64,000 nucleotides of DNA from WTFY01 sp965220875 (GTDB lineage Bacteria > Pseudomonadota > Gammaproteobacteria > UBA4575): positions 1,054,001-1,118,000 of the forward strand of contig OZ244849.1 of assembly GCA_965220875.1 (NCBI GenBank), read 5' to 3'. Numbering within the stretch: the stretch's first letter is position 1; each line of letters opens with the position of its first letter. Below the pieces are notes generated by a model. That model saw nothing but the letters and a program-made list of their open reading frames with translations, was not told the DNA's origin and made no database searches. Made by a program: the position numbers and the translations under genes. Positions 53,446 through 62,901 of the stretch are shown here, piece by piece.

Positions 53446-53766
53446 ATGGACGTATTGGAGCGAATCAAGAATCAGGTGGAGTCCAATCCAGTAATTCTGT
53501 ACATGAAGGGTACGCCGCAGATGCCACAGTGCGGATTCTCAAGCCGCACGGCAGAGGCACTCAAGTCCTGCGGTCGTGAATTTGCCTATGTGAACGTCCT
53601 CATGGATCCAGAGATATTTGAAAACCTGCCCCGCTTTGCAGACTGGCCCACCTTTCCCCAGCTTTACATCAACGGTGAATTGATCGGCGGCTGCGACATC
53701 ACGCTGGACCTGCATGAGAAGGGTGAGTTGCAGAAAATGGTCGAGGCTGCCTCAAAAGACAGCTAG
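53446..53766 (+). CDS. grxD: Monothiol glutaredoxin, Grx4 type
   Basis: A 106-residue CGFS glutaredoxin that carries [2Fe-2S] clusters and pairs with BolA-type proteins (one is at 1.7 kb). VILYMKGTPQMPQCGFSSRT contains the active cysteine; WPTFPQLYINGELIGGCDI holds the cis-Pro and glutathione sites. It has a strong AGGAG ribosome site and lies 22 bp after asnO. Confidence 0.96.
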   Translation: MDVLERIKNQVESNPVILYMKGTPQMPQCGFSSRTAEALKSCGREFAYVNVLMDPEIFENLPRFADWPTFPQLYINGELIGGCDITLDLHEKGELQKMVEAASKDS

Positions 53767-53793
53767 GCACCGCATGCTTTCGCATCTCGTCCC

Positions 53794-54420
53794 TCAGGAC
53801 GACATGCCGTTCCACTTGTTCAGCACGCTGCAGAAAATTGCAGCTGTTTTTTCCGCATCGTAGACCGCAGAGTGTGCGCTGCTGCTCTCCCATTCGAGAT
53901 GGGCTGCCTCCGCGATCCTGGACAAGACCGTCTGGCCATAGACGAGCGCCCCTAGCGTGACGGTGTCGAGGCTGCTGAAGGGATGGAAGGGGTTATTCTT
54001 GATACCGGTACGGGTGATCGCAGCCTTGATGAAGTTCAGGTCGAAGAAGGCATTGTGCCCAACCAGGATTGCACGGGTGCACTGGTTTTGCTGGATGTGG
54101 CGGTGTACAGGCGCGAAGATCTTTTCCAGTGCCTCCTTTTCACTCAGGGCAACCCTCAGTGGATGGAAGGGATCGATCTTGTTTACTTCCAGTGAAGAGG
54201 GGTCCAGGTTTGCCCCGTCAAACGGGCGTACATGTGCCGCGATCGTCCGCTGGCAGAAAAACTGCCTTTCCGTATTGATGCCGATCAGCACGGCAGCCAC
54301 TTCAAGCAGGGCATCGGTTTCGGCATTTAATCCGCCGGTTTCCACATCCACGACCACCGGGCAGAAACCGCGGAAACGATTGCCAACCGGTATGAAGTCT
54401 TGCTGGGCTGCAGGGTCCAT
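53794..54420 (-). CDS. rnt: Ribonuclease T
   Basis: DEDDh exoribonuclease for 3' maturation of tRNA and other stable RNAs. 208 residues with VVVDVETGGLNAETDALLEVAAV (ExoI, given as two segments around TGG), VGHNAFFDLNFI (ExoII) and SAHSAVYDAEKTA (ExoIII with His). It is full length, converges on grxD and is divergent from argG. The pairing of grxD and rnt is common in this class. Confidence 0.94.
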   Translation of the reverse strand: MDPAAQQDFIPVGNRFRGFCPVVVDVETGGLNAETDALLEVAAVLIGINTERQFFCQRTIAAHVRPFDGANLDPSSLEVNKIDPFHPLRVALSEKEALEKIFAPVHRHIQQNQCTRAILVGHNAFFDLNFIKAAITRTGIKNNPFHPFSSLDTVTLGALVYGQTVLSRIAEAAHLEWESSSAHSAVYDAEKTAAIFCSVLNKWNGMSS

Positions 54421-54507
54421 ATGCGATTTATTAAATCAGGTTTAGGCTTTCAGCTATAATCAGGCACGAATTTGCCAGGTCATTAATCAAGCATCTACAC
54501 GCATAGT

Positions 54508-55728
54508 ATGTCATCAGTCCAAAAAGTTGTACTGGCCTATTCCGGCGGTCTCGACACTTCCGTGATTCTGAAATGGCTGTCAGAGACCTACCAGTGCGAC
54601 GTCGTGACCTTCACTGCGGATATCGGCCAGGGACAGGAAGTTGAACCTGCAAGGGCCAAGGCGGAGGCCCTGGGGGTACGTGAAATCCATGTGGAGGACC
54701 TGAAAGACGAGTTTGCAAGCCAGTATGTATTCCCGATGCTGCGGGCCAATGCACTGTATGAGGGAGAATACCTGCTCGGCACGTCCATTGCCCGTCCACT
54801 GATTGCCAAGCGCCTGGTCGAAATTGCCAGGGAGGTCGGTGCAGACGCCATTGCCCACGGAGCTACCGGCAAAGGGAACGACCAGGTGCGTTTCGAGTTG
54901 GGTGCCTACGCACTGGACCCGGATATCCAGATCATTGCGCCCTGGAGGGAATGGGATCTCAATTCACGGGAGAAGCTGCTGGACTATGCCGCCCGCCATG
55001 ACATCGCCGTGGAACACAAGCGAGGCCACCGGTCCCCGTACTCGATGGATTCCAACCTGCTCCATATCTCGTACGAAGGGGGCAAGCTGGAAGATCCTTG
55101 GCAGGAGCCGGAAGAGGAGATGTGGCAACTGACCTGCTCACCCGAGCAGGCTCCGGATCGGCCGCAGTACATCGAAATCGGGTTTGAACAGGGTGACGCG
55201 GTGAGCCTGGACGGAACAAGTTATCCACCGGCTCACCTGCTGGAGATCCTCAATGCCACGGCCGGAGCGCATGGTATCGGGAGGCTGGACATTGTGGAAA
55301 ACCGGTATGTCGGCATGAAATCACGGGGATGCTACGAAACTCCTGGCGGGACGGTATTGCACAAGGCCCGCCGGGCGATGGAATCCATCACGCTGGACCG
55401 CGAGGTCGCGCACCTGAAGGACGATTTGATGCCCCGTTACGCGTCACTGGTCTATAACGGGTACTGGTGGAGTCCGGAACGACAGGCACTGCAGGAACTG
55501 ATTGATGCCAGCCAGGCAGAAGTCACAGGGACGGTGAGGCTCAAGCTGTTCAAGGGCAGTGCGCAGGTCGTGGGCAGGAAATCCGATGCGCACAGCCTGT
55601 TCGACCCCGGGATTGCCACATTTGAGGATGACAAGGGTGCCTACGATCAAAAGGATGCGGAGGGATTTATAAAATTAAATGCCCTGCGTATGCGAATTGT
55701 GGCAAAATCCTCCAAAATCCGTTCCTGA
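54508..55728 (+). CDS. argG: Argininosuccinate synthase
   Basis: Joins citrulline and aspartate using ATP. Complete at 406 residues, with the N-type PP-loop VLAYSGGLDTSVIL, TADIGQGQEVEPARAKA, GATGKGNDQVRFELGAYAL and KRGHRSPYSMDSNLLHIS near residue 180. It is a short distance from argD-argF, completing three arginine genes in the window. Confidence 0.97.
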   Translation: MSSVQKVVLAYSGGLDTSVILKWLSETYQCDVVTFTADIGQGQEVEPARAKAEALGVREIHVEDLKDEFASQYVFPMLRANALYEGEYLLGTSIARPLIAKRLVEIAREVGADAIAHGATGKGNDQVRFELGAYALDPDIQIIAPWREWDLNSREKLLDYAARHDIAVEHKRGHRSPYSMDSNLLHISYEGGKLEDPWQEPEEEMWQLTCSPEQAPDRPQYIEIGFEQGDAVSLDGTSYPPAHLLEILNATAGAHGIGRLDIVENRYVGMKSRGCYETPGGTVLHKARRAMESITLDREVAHLKDDLMPRYASLVYNGYWWSPERQALQELIDASQAEVTGTVRLKLFKGSAQVVGRKSDAHSLFDPGIATFEDDKGAYDQKDAEGFIKLNALRMRIVAKSSKIRS

Positions 55729-55754
55729 AACCGTGCACTTGGGATGAAATAAGC

Positions 55755-56489
55755 ATGATCGGAATGTCTTGGCGAATCACCGTACTTCTGGCAGCTCTGG
55801 CCGTGGGCATGTGTGCGAGTGCCCGGGAGGCAGCGCCTCATCCTGATGACCCGCTGGAGGGGTTTAATCGCAAGGTTTACAGCTTCAATGACGCACTCGA
55901 CCAGGCGTTTTTGACCCCCGTGACCAATGGGTACCGGGCCGTTGCCCCGGAGTTTGTCGAAACAGGCGTCAGCAATTTCTTCTCCAATATCTCGGATATT
56001 GGAAACGCCGTGAACAACATTTTGCAGTTCAAGCTCGTCTCGGCAGGGTCGGACATCGGACGCGTGCTGATCAACTCGACGTTCGGCATTCTGGGGCTGT
56101 TCGACGTGGCGAGCGAAGTGGGTTTGCAGAAACATGACGAGGATTTTGGACAGACCCTGGGGTACTGGGGGATCGGTACAGGGCCTTATCTGATGCTGCC
56201 TTTGCTCGGGCCCAGCAACCTGCGCGACACCCCGGGCAAGGTGCTGGACATACTGTTCTGGTCCGCCACCATATCGGGCGCCTCGTCTTCGGAGGAAAGG
56301 GCGATTATTGCCCTGAATGTGATCAATACCCGGTCGGAGTACATGGATCTTGAGGAGAGGGTCGAGGATCTCAGTCGTGATCGCTACGTATTTATACGGG
56401 ATGCCTACCAGGACCGCCGGGAATTCCTGGTCCAGGACGGAAAGGGATCGCTCGACGATGAACTGTATGAAGGACTGGAAGACAATTAG
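55755..56489 (+). CDS. mlaA: Outer-membrane phospholipid transport protein MlaA/VacJ
   Basis: A 244-residue protein of the outer-membrane lipid asymmetry system. The family core is DPLEGFNRKVYSFNDALDQ, then GVSNFFSNISDIGNAVNNI, INSTFGILGLFDVA, DFGQTLGYWGIGTGPYLMLP and GPSNLRDTPG. The signal region ends AVGMCASAREAAP; the cysteine is preceded by VGM, not a canonical lipobox, so acylation is uncertain and cleavage at ASA by signal peptidase I is possible. It lies 26 bp after argG. Confidence 0.93.
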   Translation: MIGMSWRITVLLAALAVGMCASAREAAPHPDDPLEGFNRKVYSFNDALDQAFLTPVTNGYRAVAPEFVETGVSNFFSNISDIGNAVNNILQFKLVSAGSDIGRVLINSTFGILGLFDVASEVGLQKHDEDFGQTLGYWGIGTGPYLMLPLLGPSNLRDTPGKVLDILFWSATISGASSSEERAIIALNVINTRSEYMDLEERVEDLSRDRYVFIRDAYQDRREFLVQDGKGSLDDELYEGLEDN

Positions 56490-56509
56490 GCTTTGTCTGT
56501 AACATTGCT

Positions 56510-57343
56510 GTGGGTAGATGCATCGTATGCAACAAGTCTGCGGGCCCATTCTACTCCTTGCACAAGGCATGTTTTCCAGCCTATGAGAATGCGAGCCGGT
56601 GTATACAGCATACCCTCGAGGATGCTGTTAAATCAGCCAACAGGGTTGACGAAGTCAGGCAGTCCGTTGAGGCCTGCCTGCCGTCACGGGGATTTTCTCC
56701 GGGCCTTATGGCCACCCTGGTCCGGCGAGCATGGAAGGAGCAGGCCACACGCCTTGTTCGAAGCAAGTCACTCAACCCGGAGTATGCGAACAACCTGTTG
56801 AGCATTGCATGCACCCTGGGCGTGGATGAAAGGACCGTGGCTCCGGACTTGTTTCTGAAGCTTTCCAACATCGAATACCTGGCCTGCCTGCAGCAGGGGC
56901 AACGGCCTTTGAAAGCCTTTTCGACGGGATTGGATGAATTCGGGATGGATGCTGCAGAATCCCTGCTTTGGGTCTTCGAAGGCGTCGATAAGACCGGGCA
57001 GAAACTGCCTGACAAACCCGGCAAGTGGGCCTTGATACAAACCATCCTGAATAACCAGTTCAGGCGGTCAAGATACAGGGAACGGGAGTTCGAGGTCCGG
57101 GCGCAGGGAAAGCTGGCTGTCACGAACCAGGGCATCCACTATGCCTCGGAAGCCGAGACTGAGAAGCTGGGATTTGCCGAAATTTATGCCATAACACCCC
57201 TTGCGGATGGAGTTCGCATCCAGCCGGTCTACAGGGACTCCAGGTCAAGTACGTATATAACCGGTGATGGTCGTTTTACGTATGCCCTGTTGCAATATGC
57301 CCAGGATCAGGCAGGCGGCTTAACCGCAGAAAATCCTTTTTAG
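56510..57343 (+). CDS. Conserved-looking protein with N-terminal cysteine cluster
   Basis: A 277-residue soluble protein I do not recognise. The first 35 residues carry CIVCNKSAG, then YSLHKACFPAYENASRC, a Cys/His set that could bind one zinc. The middle is helical, and the C-terminal third (FAEIYAITPLADGVRIQPVY) looks beta-rich. The start is a GTG, 21 bp after mlaA, which suggests co-transcription; an envelope link is possible but unproven. Its end overlaps the small minus-strand gene by 24 bases. Confidence 0.7.
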   Translation: MGRCIVCNKSAGPFYSLHKACFPAYENASRCIQHTLEDAVKSANRVDEVRQSVEACLPSRGFSPGLMATLVRRAWKEQATRLVRSKSLNPEYANNLLSIACTLGVDERTVAPDLFLKLSNIEYLACLQQGQRPLKAFSTGLDEFGMDAAESLLWVFEGVDKTGQKLPDKPGKWALIQTILNNQFRRSRYREREFEVRAQGKLAVTNQGIHYASEAETEKLGFAEIYAITPLADGVRIQPVYRDSRSSTYITGDGRFTYALLQYAQDQAGGLTAENPF

Positions 57344-57508
57344 CCAGTCAACAAAACCTCCGCTGGACTGCACCTGTGCAGTTTCTCCAGCAGCAGGTGC
57401 TGGTTCAGCTGAAGAAGCCGGGGTTTCGGTTTTTTCTTCCTGTGTCATCTTGAGGGCAGCCTCATAGTGACGCCGAAGCACGGAATCTGTCGGAACTGAG
57501 TCGCTCAT
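57320..57508 (-). CDS. Small hypothetical protein
   Basis: A 62-residue protein: MSDSVPTDSVLRRHYEAALK, then a Pro/Ala-rich linker, ending GGFVDWLKRIFCG, an amphipathic tail. ATG 57508 has a GAGGT ribosome site; an ATG-less extension reaches 57535. The ordered N-terminus, linker and hydrophobic end suggest a genuine peripheral membrane protein, but I cannot name it. It overlaps the convergent gene tail-to-tail. Confidence 0.55.
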   Translation of the reverse strand: MSDSVPTDSVLRRHYEAALKMTQEEKTETPASSAEPAPAAGETAQVQSSGGFVDWLKRIFCG

Positions 57509-57666
57509 GGTCGTGACCTCACTTGGTCTAGTCATGTCTGTCAGAATCCGGAATCGTCACCCCGGACCCAGCTAGACTGTAGCATTATTCATGCAGTGAT
57601 GCATGGAAAACTGTTATCATCGCTAGGGGGACTGTACATGGGGACACGAGTTTCTGGAGGGCACAC

Positions 57667-58299
57667 ATGAACCGTAAGGCGCTGGAAGTACTTGCAGGGG
57701 GGCGCTACCTGGAAGAAGACAGGCCCATGGGCAAGGGCCAGCGTGACATCGAGCTTGAAGCACTGGTCCGCAAGATGCTGAGACTGGTCGGAGAGAGTCC
57801 CGACCGGGAGGGGTTGCAGGACACCCCGAAACGGGTTTCCAATGCCCTGCATTTCCTGACCAGTGGCTATGAGCTCAGCGTACAGGATGTAGTGAGTGAC
57901 GCCCTGTTCGAGGAGCGTTGCGAGGAAATGGTCATTGTCAAGGATGTGGAATTCTATTCCCTGTGCGAGCATCACATGCTGCCGTTTTTCGGCCGTGCAC
58001 ATATCGGTTACCTGCCGAAGGAACGGGTGATCGGGCTGAGCAAGATTGCCCGCGTGGTGGATGTGTTCGCCAGGCGCCTTCAGGTCCAGGAAAGGCTGAC
58101 CACGCAAATTGCGAGCGGCCTGCTCAGTGTGCTGGATGCACACGGTGTGGCAGTGGTGCTGGAAGCGAGCCATTTCTGCATGGTCATGCGCGGTGTGCAG
58201 AAGCAGAACAGCAAGACGGTTACGAGTTCCATGCAGGGTGCCTTCAGGGAGGATTCCCGCTCCCGGGCAGAATTCATGGAATTGATCCGGCAACCGTAG
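57667..58299 (+). CDS. folE: GTP cyclohydrolase I
   Basis: Makes dihydroneopterin triphosphate from GTP for folate or queuosine. 210 residues with RKMLRLVGESPDREGLQDTP, VKDVEFYSLCEHHMLPFFGR (zinc Cys and catalytic His), AHIGYLP, GLSKIARVVDVFARRLQVQE and SHFCMVMRGVQK (second zinc Cys). It appears monocistronic, convergent with yciI. Confidence 0.96.
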   Translation: MNRKALEVLAGGRYLEEDRPMGKGQRDIELEALVRKMLRLVGESPDREGLQDTPKRVSNALHFLTSGYELSVQDVVSDALFEERCEEMVIVKDVEFYSLCEHHMLPFFGRAHIGYLPKERVIGLSKIARVVDVFARRLQVQERLTTQIASGLLSVLDAHGVAVVLEASHFCMVMRGVQKQNSKTVTSSMQGAFREDSRSRAEFMELIRQP

Positions 58300-58329
58300 G
58301 AATCGACCGGAACTCAGTCGCCTGGTGTG

Positions 58330-58629
58330 TCAGGGCAAGACGCGTTTGAAAGGTTTTACCACAACCTTCGCATACACTCCGGCTTCGATATAGGGATCCG
58401 CATCGGCCCATTCCTGTGCATGCTGCTGGGAGTCAAACTCGGCGATGACCAGGCTTCCGGTGAAGCCCGCATCACCCGGGTCGGGACTGTCCACCGCTGG
58501 GTGGGGGCCGGCCAGTACCAGGCGCCCCTGGTTTTTCAGTTCGTCCAGGCGCGCAATATGCAGAGCCCGGACAGACTTGCGCTTTTCCAGGCTGTCTGGG
58601 ACGTCCTCGCTGAGGATGGCATAAAGCAT
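58330..58629 (-). CDS. yciI: YciI-family protein
   Basis: A 99-residue dimeric alpha-beta barrel protein: MLYAILSEDVPDSLEKRK, HIARLDELKNQGRLVLAGPH (conserved His and the Asp-Ser-Pro that follows), SLVIAEFDSQQHAQEWADADPY. Function in the family is unknown. A 196-bp divergent gap separates it from yciO. Confidence 0.9.
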   Translation of the reverse strand: MLYAILSEDVPDSLEKRKSVRALHIARLDELKNQGRLVLAGPHPAVDSPDPGDAGFTGSLVIAEFDSQQHAQEWADADPYIEAGVYAKVVVKPFKRVLP

Positions 58630-58825
58630 GGCAGCCGATGATCTGGAGGTTTGAAATGCGTTTTCAGGGAGACAGCTTTGCCTCGGATTCAGTCACATGG
58701 TCAAGCATATCAGATAATCCGTACCGTACACAGCAACCCGTGCACATGCAGGTGAAACGGGCAGCTCCAAAACTGCGGCCCGCGGGACTCGCGATGTACA
58801 CGGGTTCAGCAGTTGTGGATGAGCG

Positions 58826-59452
58826 ATGTCTCAGTATTTCGTGATTCATCCCGAAACGGCGCAGAAACGCCTGGTCCAGCGGGTCGCTGACATCGTCGAT
58901 CAAGGGGGCGTGATCGTATATCCGACCGATTCCTGTTATGCACTGGGGTGTCATATCGGGGACAAGCGAGCCATGCAGAGAATTCGCCGGATTCGCCGTC
59001 TCGATGAAAAGCACCACTTCACCCTGGTTTGCCGGGACCTGTCCGAACTGTCCAGCTATGCGATCGTGGATAACAGCGCCTACAGGCTGATGAGACGCTG
59101 TATGCCCGGACCCTACACTTTCCTGTTGAAAGCAACTCACGAGGTGCCACGCAGGCTGCTGACGCCGAAACGCAGAACCATAGGCCTGAGGGTCCCGGAT
59201 CATCCTGTGGCCCTGCAGATATGTGAAGCGCTGGGCGGACCCCTGATGAGCAGCACGCTGATCCTGCCGGGCGACCCGGAGCCCATGTCGGATCCGCAGG
59301 TCATGCGTGAGCGCCTGGAGCACGAGGTAGATCTGGTGATTGATGGCGGGTATTGCGGTGTCAAGGCTACCACGGTCATCGATTTGACCCAGGGAAGTCC
59401 GGTGGTCATGCGGCAGGGCAAGGGGGAGAGCGACTGGCTATCCGGCACCTAA
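58826..59452 (+). CDS. yciO: YciO/TsaC/Sua5-family protein
   Basis: A 208-residue member of the threonylcarbamoyl-AMP synthase superfamily. VIVYPTDSCYALGC, IRRIRRLDEKHHFTLVCRDL, RRCMPGPYTFLLKAT and RRTIGLRVPDHPV are the nucleotide/threonine binding blocks. Length and context (followed by M50 protease, trpS, scpAB) fit YciO rather than the universal TsaC, so a direct role in t6A is uncertain. Confidence 0.88.
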   Translation: MSQYFVIHPETAQKRLVQRVADIVDQGGVIVYPTDSCYALGCHIGDKRAMQRIRRIRRLDEKHHFTLVCRDLSELSSYAIVDNSAYRLMRRCMPGPYTFLLKATHEVPRRLLTPKRRTIGLRVPDHPVALQICEALGGPLMSSTLILPGDPEPMSDPQVMRERLEHEVDLVIDGGYCGVKATTVIDLTQGSPVVMRQGKGESDWLSGT

Positions 59453-59495
59453 TGGTGCAACCGCGCAGTAATGTTGCGTATAATGTGCCTCGTTG

Positions 59496-60146
59496 ATGAA
59501 CACCATCCAGATCATTGCCATCTGGGCCATTCCGGTCCTGTTTGCCATCACCCTGCATGAGGTCGCCCACGGATGGGCCGCCAGGCATTATGGCGACCAC
59601 ACTGCAGCCCTCATGGGCAGGCTGAGCCTGAACCCTCTTCGGCACATCGACCTGGTCGGCACGATCCTGGTACCGGCCCTGCTGCTGGTCTTGGCGGGCT
59701 TCGGTTTCGGCTGGGCCAAGCCGGTGCCGGTCAACTTCGGCCAGTTGCGCAATCCCAAGCGGGACATGGTGTGGGTGGCGGCGGCAGGACCTGCTGCCAA
59801 CCTGGTGATGGCGCTGGCCTGGGCTGTCGTCATGAAGATCGGGCTCTCGCTGCCTGGGTTGTCTGAATGGGTGGCCACTCCCCTGATCCTTGCAGGCCAG
59901 GCCGGGATCGCCATCAATCTGGTACTTTTGCTGCTCAATCTGCTGCCGGTACCCCCGCTGGATGGAGGCAGGATCCTGGCGGGGCTTGCCCCCCAACGGT
60001 TCAGCGGCATGCTGGCGAGAATCGAGCCACTGGGCATGTTCATCGTGTTCGGGCTGCTTGCGATCGGTGCAATGAAGTACATCCTGTTTCCTCCGCTCAG
60101 GCTGCTGACAACGGTGATCGGCAAGTTTTTCGGAATTCCGATCTGA
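59496..60146 (+). CDS. Site-2 protease family (M50) membrane protein
   Basis: A 216-residue zinc metalloprotease-like membrane protein. The active motif HEVAHGWAARHYGD lies near residue 21 in the first helix; the third ligand region is NLLPVPPLDGGRILAGL near residue 150. TTG 59493 precedes ATG 59496. A TATAAT at 59479-59484 may be a -10 box, but no good -35 is seen. Targets are unknown. It lies in the conserved yciO-M50-trpS-scpAB-rluB run. Confidence 0.92.
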   Translation: MNTIQIIAIWAIPVLFAITLHEVAHGWAARHYGDHTAALMGRLSLNPLRHIDLVGTILVPALLLVLAGFGFGWAKPVPVNFGQLRNPKRDMVWVAAAGPAANLVMALAWAVVMKIGLSLPGLSEWVATPLILAGQAGIAINLVLLLLNLLPVPPLDGGRILAGLAPQRFSGMLARIEPLGMFIVFGLLAIGAMKYILFPPLRLLTTVIGKFFGIPI

Positions 60147-60152
60147 TCATCC

Positions 60153-61370
60153 GTGAACGTTAATCCCTACCAGAACAAGCGGGTACTTTCGGGCATGCGG
60201 CCTACAGGGCCACTGCACCTTGGCCACTTGCATGGCGTACTGCATAACTGGATCAGCCTCCAGCACACGCACGAGTGTTTCTTTTTTGTGGCGGACTGGC
60301 ATGCCCTGACGACCGAGTATGATAATACCCGGGTCATTTCAAGAAGCGTGACAGACATGGTCATAGACTGGCTGGCTGCTGGCGTCAACCCGAGTGCCGC
60401 GACACTGTTCATACAGTCGCGCATTCCGGAGCATGCGGAATTACACCTGTTGCTGTCGATGATCACCCCGCTCGGCTGGCTGGAGCGGGTGCCCACGTAC
60501 AAGGACCAGCAGGAAAAGCTGAAGGACAAGGATCTGGCGACCTATGGATTTTTGGGCTACCCCCTGCTGCAGAGTGCTGATATCCTGATTTACCGGGCCG
60601 GTCACGTTCCGGTTGGCGAAGATCAGGTCGCGCATGTAGAGCTCACGCGTGAGATCGCGCGCAGGTTCAATTTCCTGTACGGCAGGGAGCCCGAGTTCGA
60701 GGAGAAGGCAAAGCTGGCCATTTCCAGGATGGGTAAGAAGAATGCCGGGCTGTACCGCCAGCATCGCAAACGTTATCAGGAGTCCGGAGATCTCGAGTCG
60801 CTGGAAGTTGCACATGCCCTGCTTGAGTCCCTGCAAAACATTTCGATCGGTGACAAGGAACGCCTGTTCGGCTACCTGCAGGGTGAAGGAAAGACGATCC
60901 TGCCGGAGCCACAACCCCTGCTTGCCAGGACCGTAAAGATGGCAGGACTCGATGGCCAGAAAATGTCGAAGTCATATCGAAATACCCTTTCCCTGCGTGA
61001 GAAGACGCAGGACATCGAAAGGAAAATACGTACCATGCCGACCGATCCGGCGCGCGTGAAACGCACCGATCCCGGTAACCCGGAAAAGTGCCCGGTATGG
61101 CAGCTGCATGAGACCTATTCTCCGGATGAGGTGAGGACCTGGGTGGACGAAGGCTGTCGCAGCGCCGGGATCGGTTGCATCGAATGCAAACAGCCTGTCA
61201 TCGATGCCGTGGAGCGTGAAGTCAAGCCAATCCGGGAACGTGCAGCCGAGTACATGGAGCACGAATCGACCGTGCACAGCATCATCAAGGAAGGCTGCGA
61301 ACAGGCACGCGATGTGGCGCGAGACACCCTGGATGATGTCAGGGAAGCGATTGGTTTGCCCTACAGGTAG
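60153..61370 (+). CDS. trpS: Tryptophan--tRNA ligase
   Basis: Class I aminoacyl-tRNA synthetase, 405 residues. Motifs: RPTGPLHLGHLHGVL (HIGH-type) near the start, YPLLQSADILIYRAGHVPVGEDQ (shown by its parts), and DGQKMSKSYRN (KMSKS) near 270. This is the longer bacterial TrpS variant, with an extended C-terminus. The start is GTG, six bases after the M50 gene. Confidence 0.95.
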   Translation: MNVNPYQNKRVLSGMRPTGPLHLGHLHGVLHNWISLQHTHECFFFVADWHALTTEYDNTRVISRSVTDMVIDWLAAGVNPSAATLFIQSRIPEHAELHLLLSMITPLGWLERVPTYKDQQEKLKDKDLATYGFLGYPLLQSADILIYRAGHVPVGEDQVAHVELTREIARRFNFLYGREPEFEEKAKLAISRMGKKNAGLYRQHRKRYQESGDLESLEVAHALLESLQNISIGDKERLFGYLQGEGKTILPEPQPLLARTVKMAGLDGQKMSKSYRNTLSLREKTQDIERKIRTMPTDPARVKRTDPGNPEKCPVWQLHETYSPDEVRTWVDEGCRSAGIGCIECKQPVIDAVEREVKPIRERAAEYMEHESTVHSIIKEGCEQARDVARDTLDDVREAIGLPYR

Positions 61371-61377
61371 GGTGGTA

Positions 61378-62208
61378 ATGGAAAAGACGGACACCTCCAC
61401 TTCAAAACGGTTGCAGGCAGAACTGCCTTTTGCCGTGGTGAAAGGCGAGCCCATGACGGTGCCGCCCGAGGACCTGTATATTCCGCCTGATGCACTGGAA
61501 GTGTTTCTGGATGCCTTTGAAGGCCCGCTCGACCTACTGCTTTACCTGATCAGGCGGCAAAACCTGGATATTCTGGCGTTGCCCATACTCCAGGTCACAC
61601 AGCAGTATATGGAGTACATCAAGCTGATGAAGGAAGTACGTCTTGAGCTCGCCGCGGAATACCTGGTCATGGCGGCCATGCTGGCGGAAATCAAGTCCCG
61701 TATGCTGTTGCCGCAACCCGTATCGGAGGAGGAGGAAGACGACCCGAGATCGGAACTGATCCGGCGGCTGCAGGAATACGAGCGGTTCAAGCAGGCATCC
61801 GAGCAGCTCGACAGGCTGCCCCGCATGCATCGGGATACCTTTGGGGTGTCTGTCATACAGACCGAGTGTGCGCAGCAGAAATCCAGGCCGAACGTGGAAC
61901 TCAAGGAATTGCTGTTTGCCTTTCATGAGGCCATGCAGCGCGCACAAATGTTTGCCAGTCACCTCATCCAGCGTGAGCATCTCTCCGTGAGAGAGAGAAT
62001 GTCCCGCATACTGGGTATCTTGAAGGTAGACGATTTCGTGGAATTCCAGGCGCTGTTCGATGCACAGGAAGGACGGGCCGGGATCGTGGTGACTTTTCTC
62101 GCATTGCTGGAACTGCTGAAAAACCATGCCGTCGAACTGGTGCAGTCCAGGCCCTTTGCCCCCATCTATGTCAAGCCCTCCGTAAGGAGTCCGGAGGAAG
62201 AGGGGTAA
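61378..62208 (+). CDS. scpA: Segregation and condensation protein A
   Basis: Kleisin subunit of SMC-ScpAB condensin. The 276 residues contain the kleisin N-terminal helix domain (FEGPLDLLLYLIRRQNLDIL, parts; QQYMEYIKLMKEVRLELAAEYL) and the C-terminal winged-helix region (FLALLELLKN). ATG 61378 lies seven bases after trpS and has a GGTAGGG site; the frame extends upstream within trpS. scpB follows after two bases. Its presence implies an SMC protein rather than MukBEF. Confidence 0.94.
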   Translation: MEKTDTSTSKRLQAELPFAVVKGEPMTVPPEDLYIPPDALEVFLDAFEGPLDLLLYLIRRQNLDILALPILQVTQQYMEYIKLMKEVRLELAAEYLVMAAMLAEIKSRMLLPQPVSEEEEDDPRSELIRRLQEYERFKQASEQLDRLPRMHRDTFGVSVIQTECAQQKSRPNVELKELLFAFHEAMQRAQMFASHLIQREHLSVRERMSRILGILKVDDFVEFQALFDAQEGRAGIVVTFLALLELLKNHAVELVQSRPFAPIYVKPSVRSPEEEG

Positions 62209-62210
62209 TC

Positions 62211-62852
62211 ATGAACGATGAGCAGGTCAGGCGGATTGTCGAAGCTTCTCTCATGGCGGCAGACACCGCGCTGAGCGTGGACCGAATGATGCAGCTGTTC
62301 GAGGCGGATGCGGACAAGCCGACCCGCGAGCAGGTCAGGAATGCCATCGCGTCCCTGCAGAAGGAATGTGAAGGAAAGGGCGTGGAACTTCGAAAGATTT
62401 CGAGCGGATGGCGTTACCAGACACGACCGGAGGTGCAGCCCTGGGTGGCACGGCTGTGGCAGGAAAAGCCGCCGCGCTATTCGCGAGCCCTGCTTGAGAC
62501 ATTGTCATTGATCGTCTACAGGCAACCGATCACGCGTGGAGAAATCGAGGAAATCCGGGGTGTGAGCGTGAGCAGCAGTATCATCAAGACCCTGCTCGAA
62601 CGGGAGTGGGTGCGCGTAGTAGGACACAAGGAGGTTCCCGGTCGTCCGGCCCTGTACGGAAGTACCCGCCAGTTCCTGGACTACTTCAACCTGAAATCGC
62701 TGGATGAGCTGCCTGCACTTGCCGAACTGAAGGATCTGGAGCTGGCTGCCCACCCGGAACTGGACCTGGGTTCACGCGCGGAAGAGAAGGCATCCCTGAA
62801 GGTTGTTGCGGAATCGGGGGAACTGGTCGATTCCGGCAAGGCCGGGTCTTAA
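62211..62852 (+). CDS. scpB: Segregation and condensation protein B
   Basis: Winged-helix partner of ScpA, 213 residues. Shows VEASLMAADTALSVDRMMQL, ALLETLSLIVYRQPITRGEIEEIRGV (parts), LLEREWVRVVGHKEVPGRPALYGST. The C-terminal 40 residues are acidic and variable. Strong GGGG ribosome site. Confidence 0.95.
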   Translation: MNDEQVRRIVEASLMAADTALSVDRMMQLFEADADKPTREQVRNAIASLQKECEGKGVELRKISSGWRYQTRPEVQPWVARLWQEKPPRYSRALLETLSLIVYRQPITRGEIEEIRGVSVSSSIIKTLLEREWVRVVGHKEVPGRPALYGSTRQFLDYFNLKSLDELPALAELKDLELAAHPELDLGSRAEEKASLKVVAESGELVDSGKAGS

Positions 62853-62901
62853 CCCCTGGGCTGTCTCGAACCCGCCGGATCATCAAGTTCCCTGCCTGCA
62901 A

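Noticed and set aside
55647..56570. A 307-codon minus-strand open frame
   Set aside because: Shadow of mlaA and the ends of its neighbours.
57589..58293. A 234-codon minus-strand open frame
   Set aside because: Complete shadow of folE.
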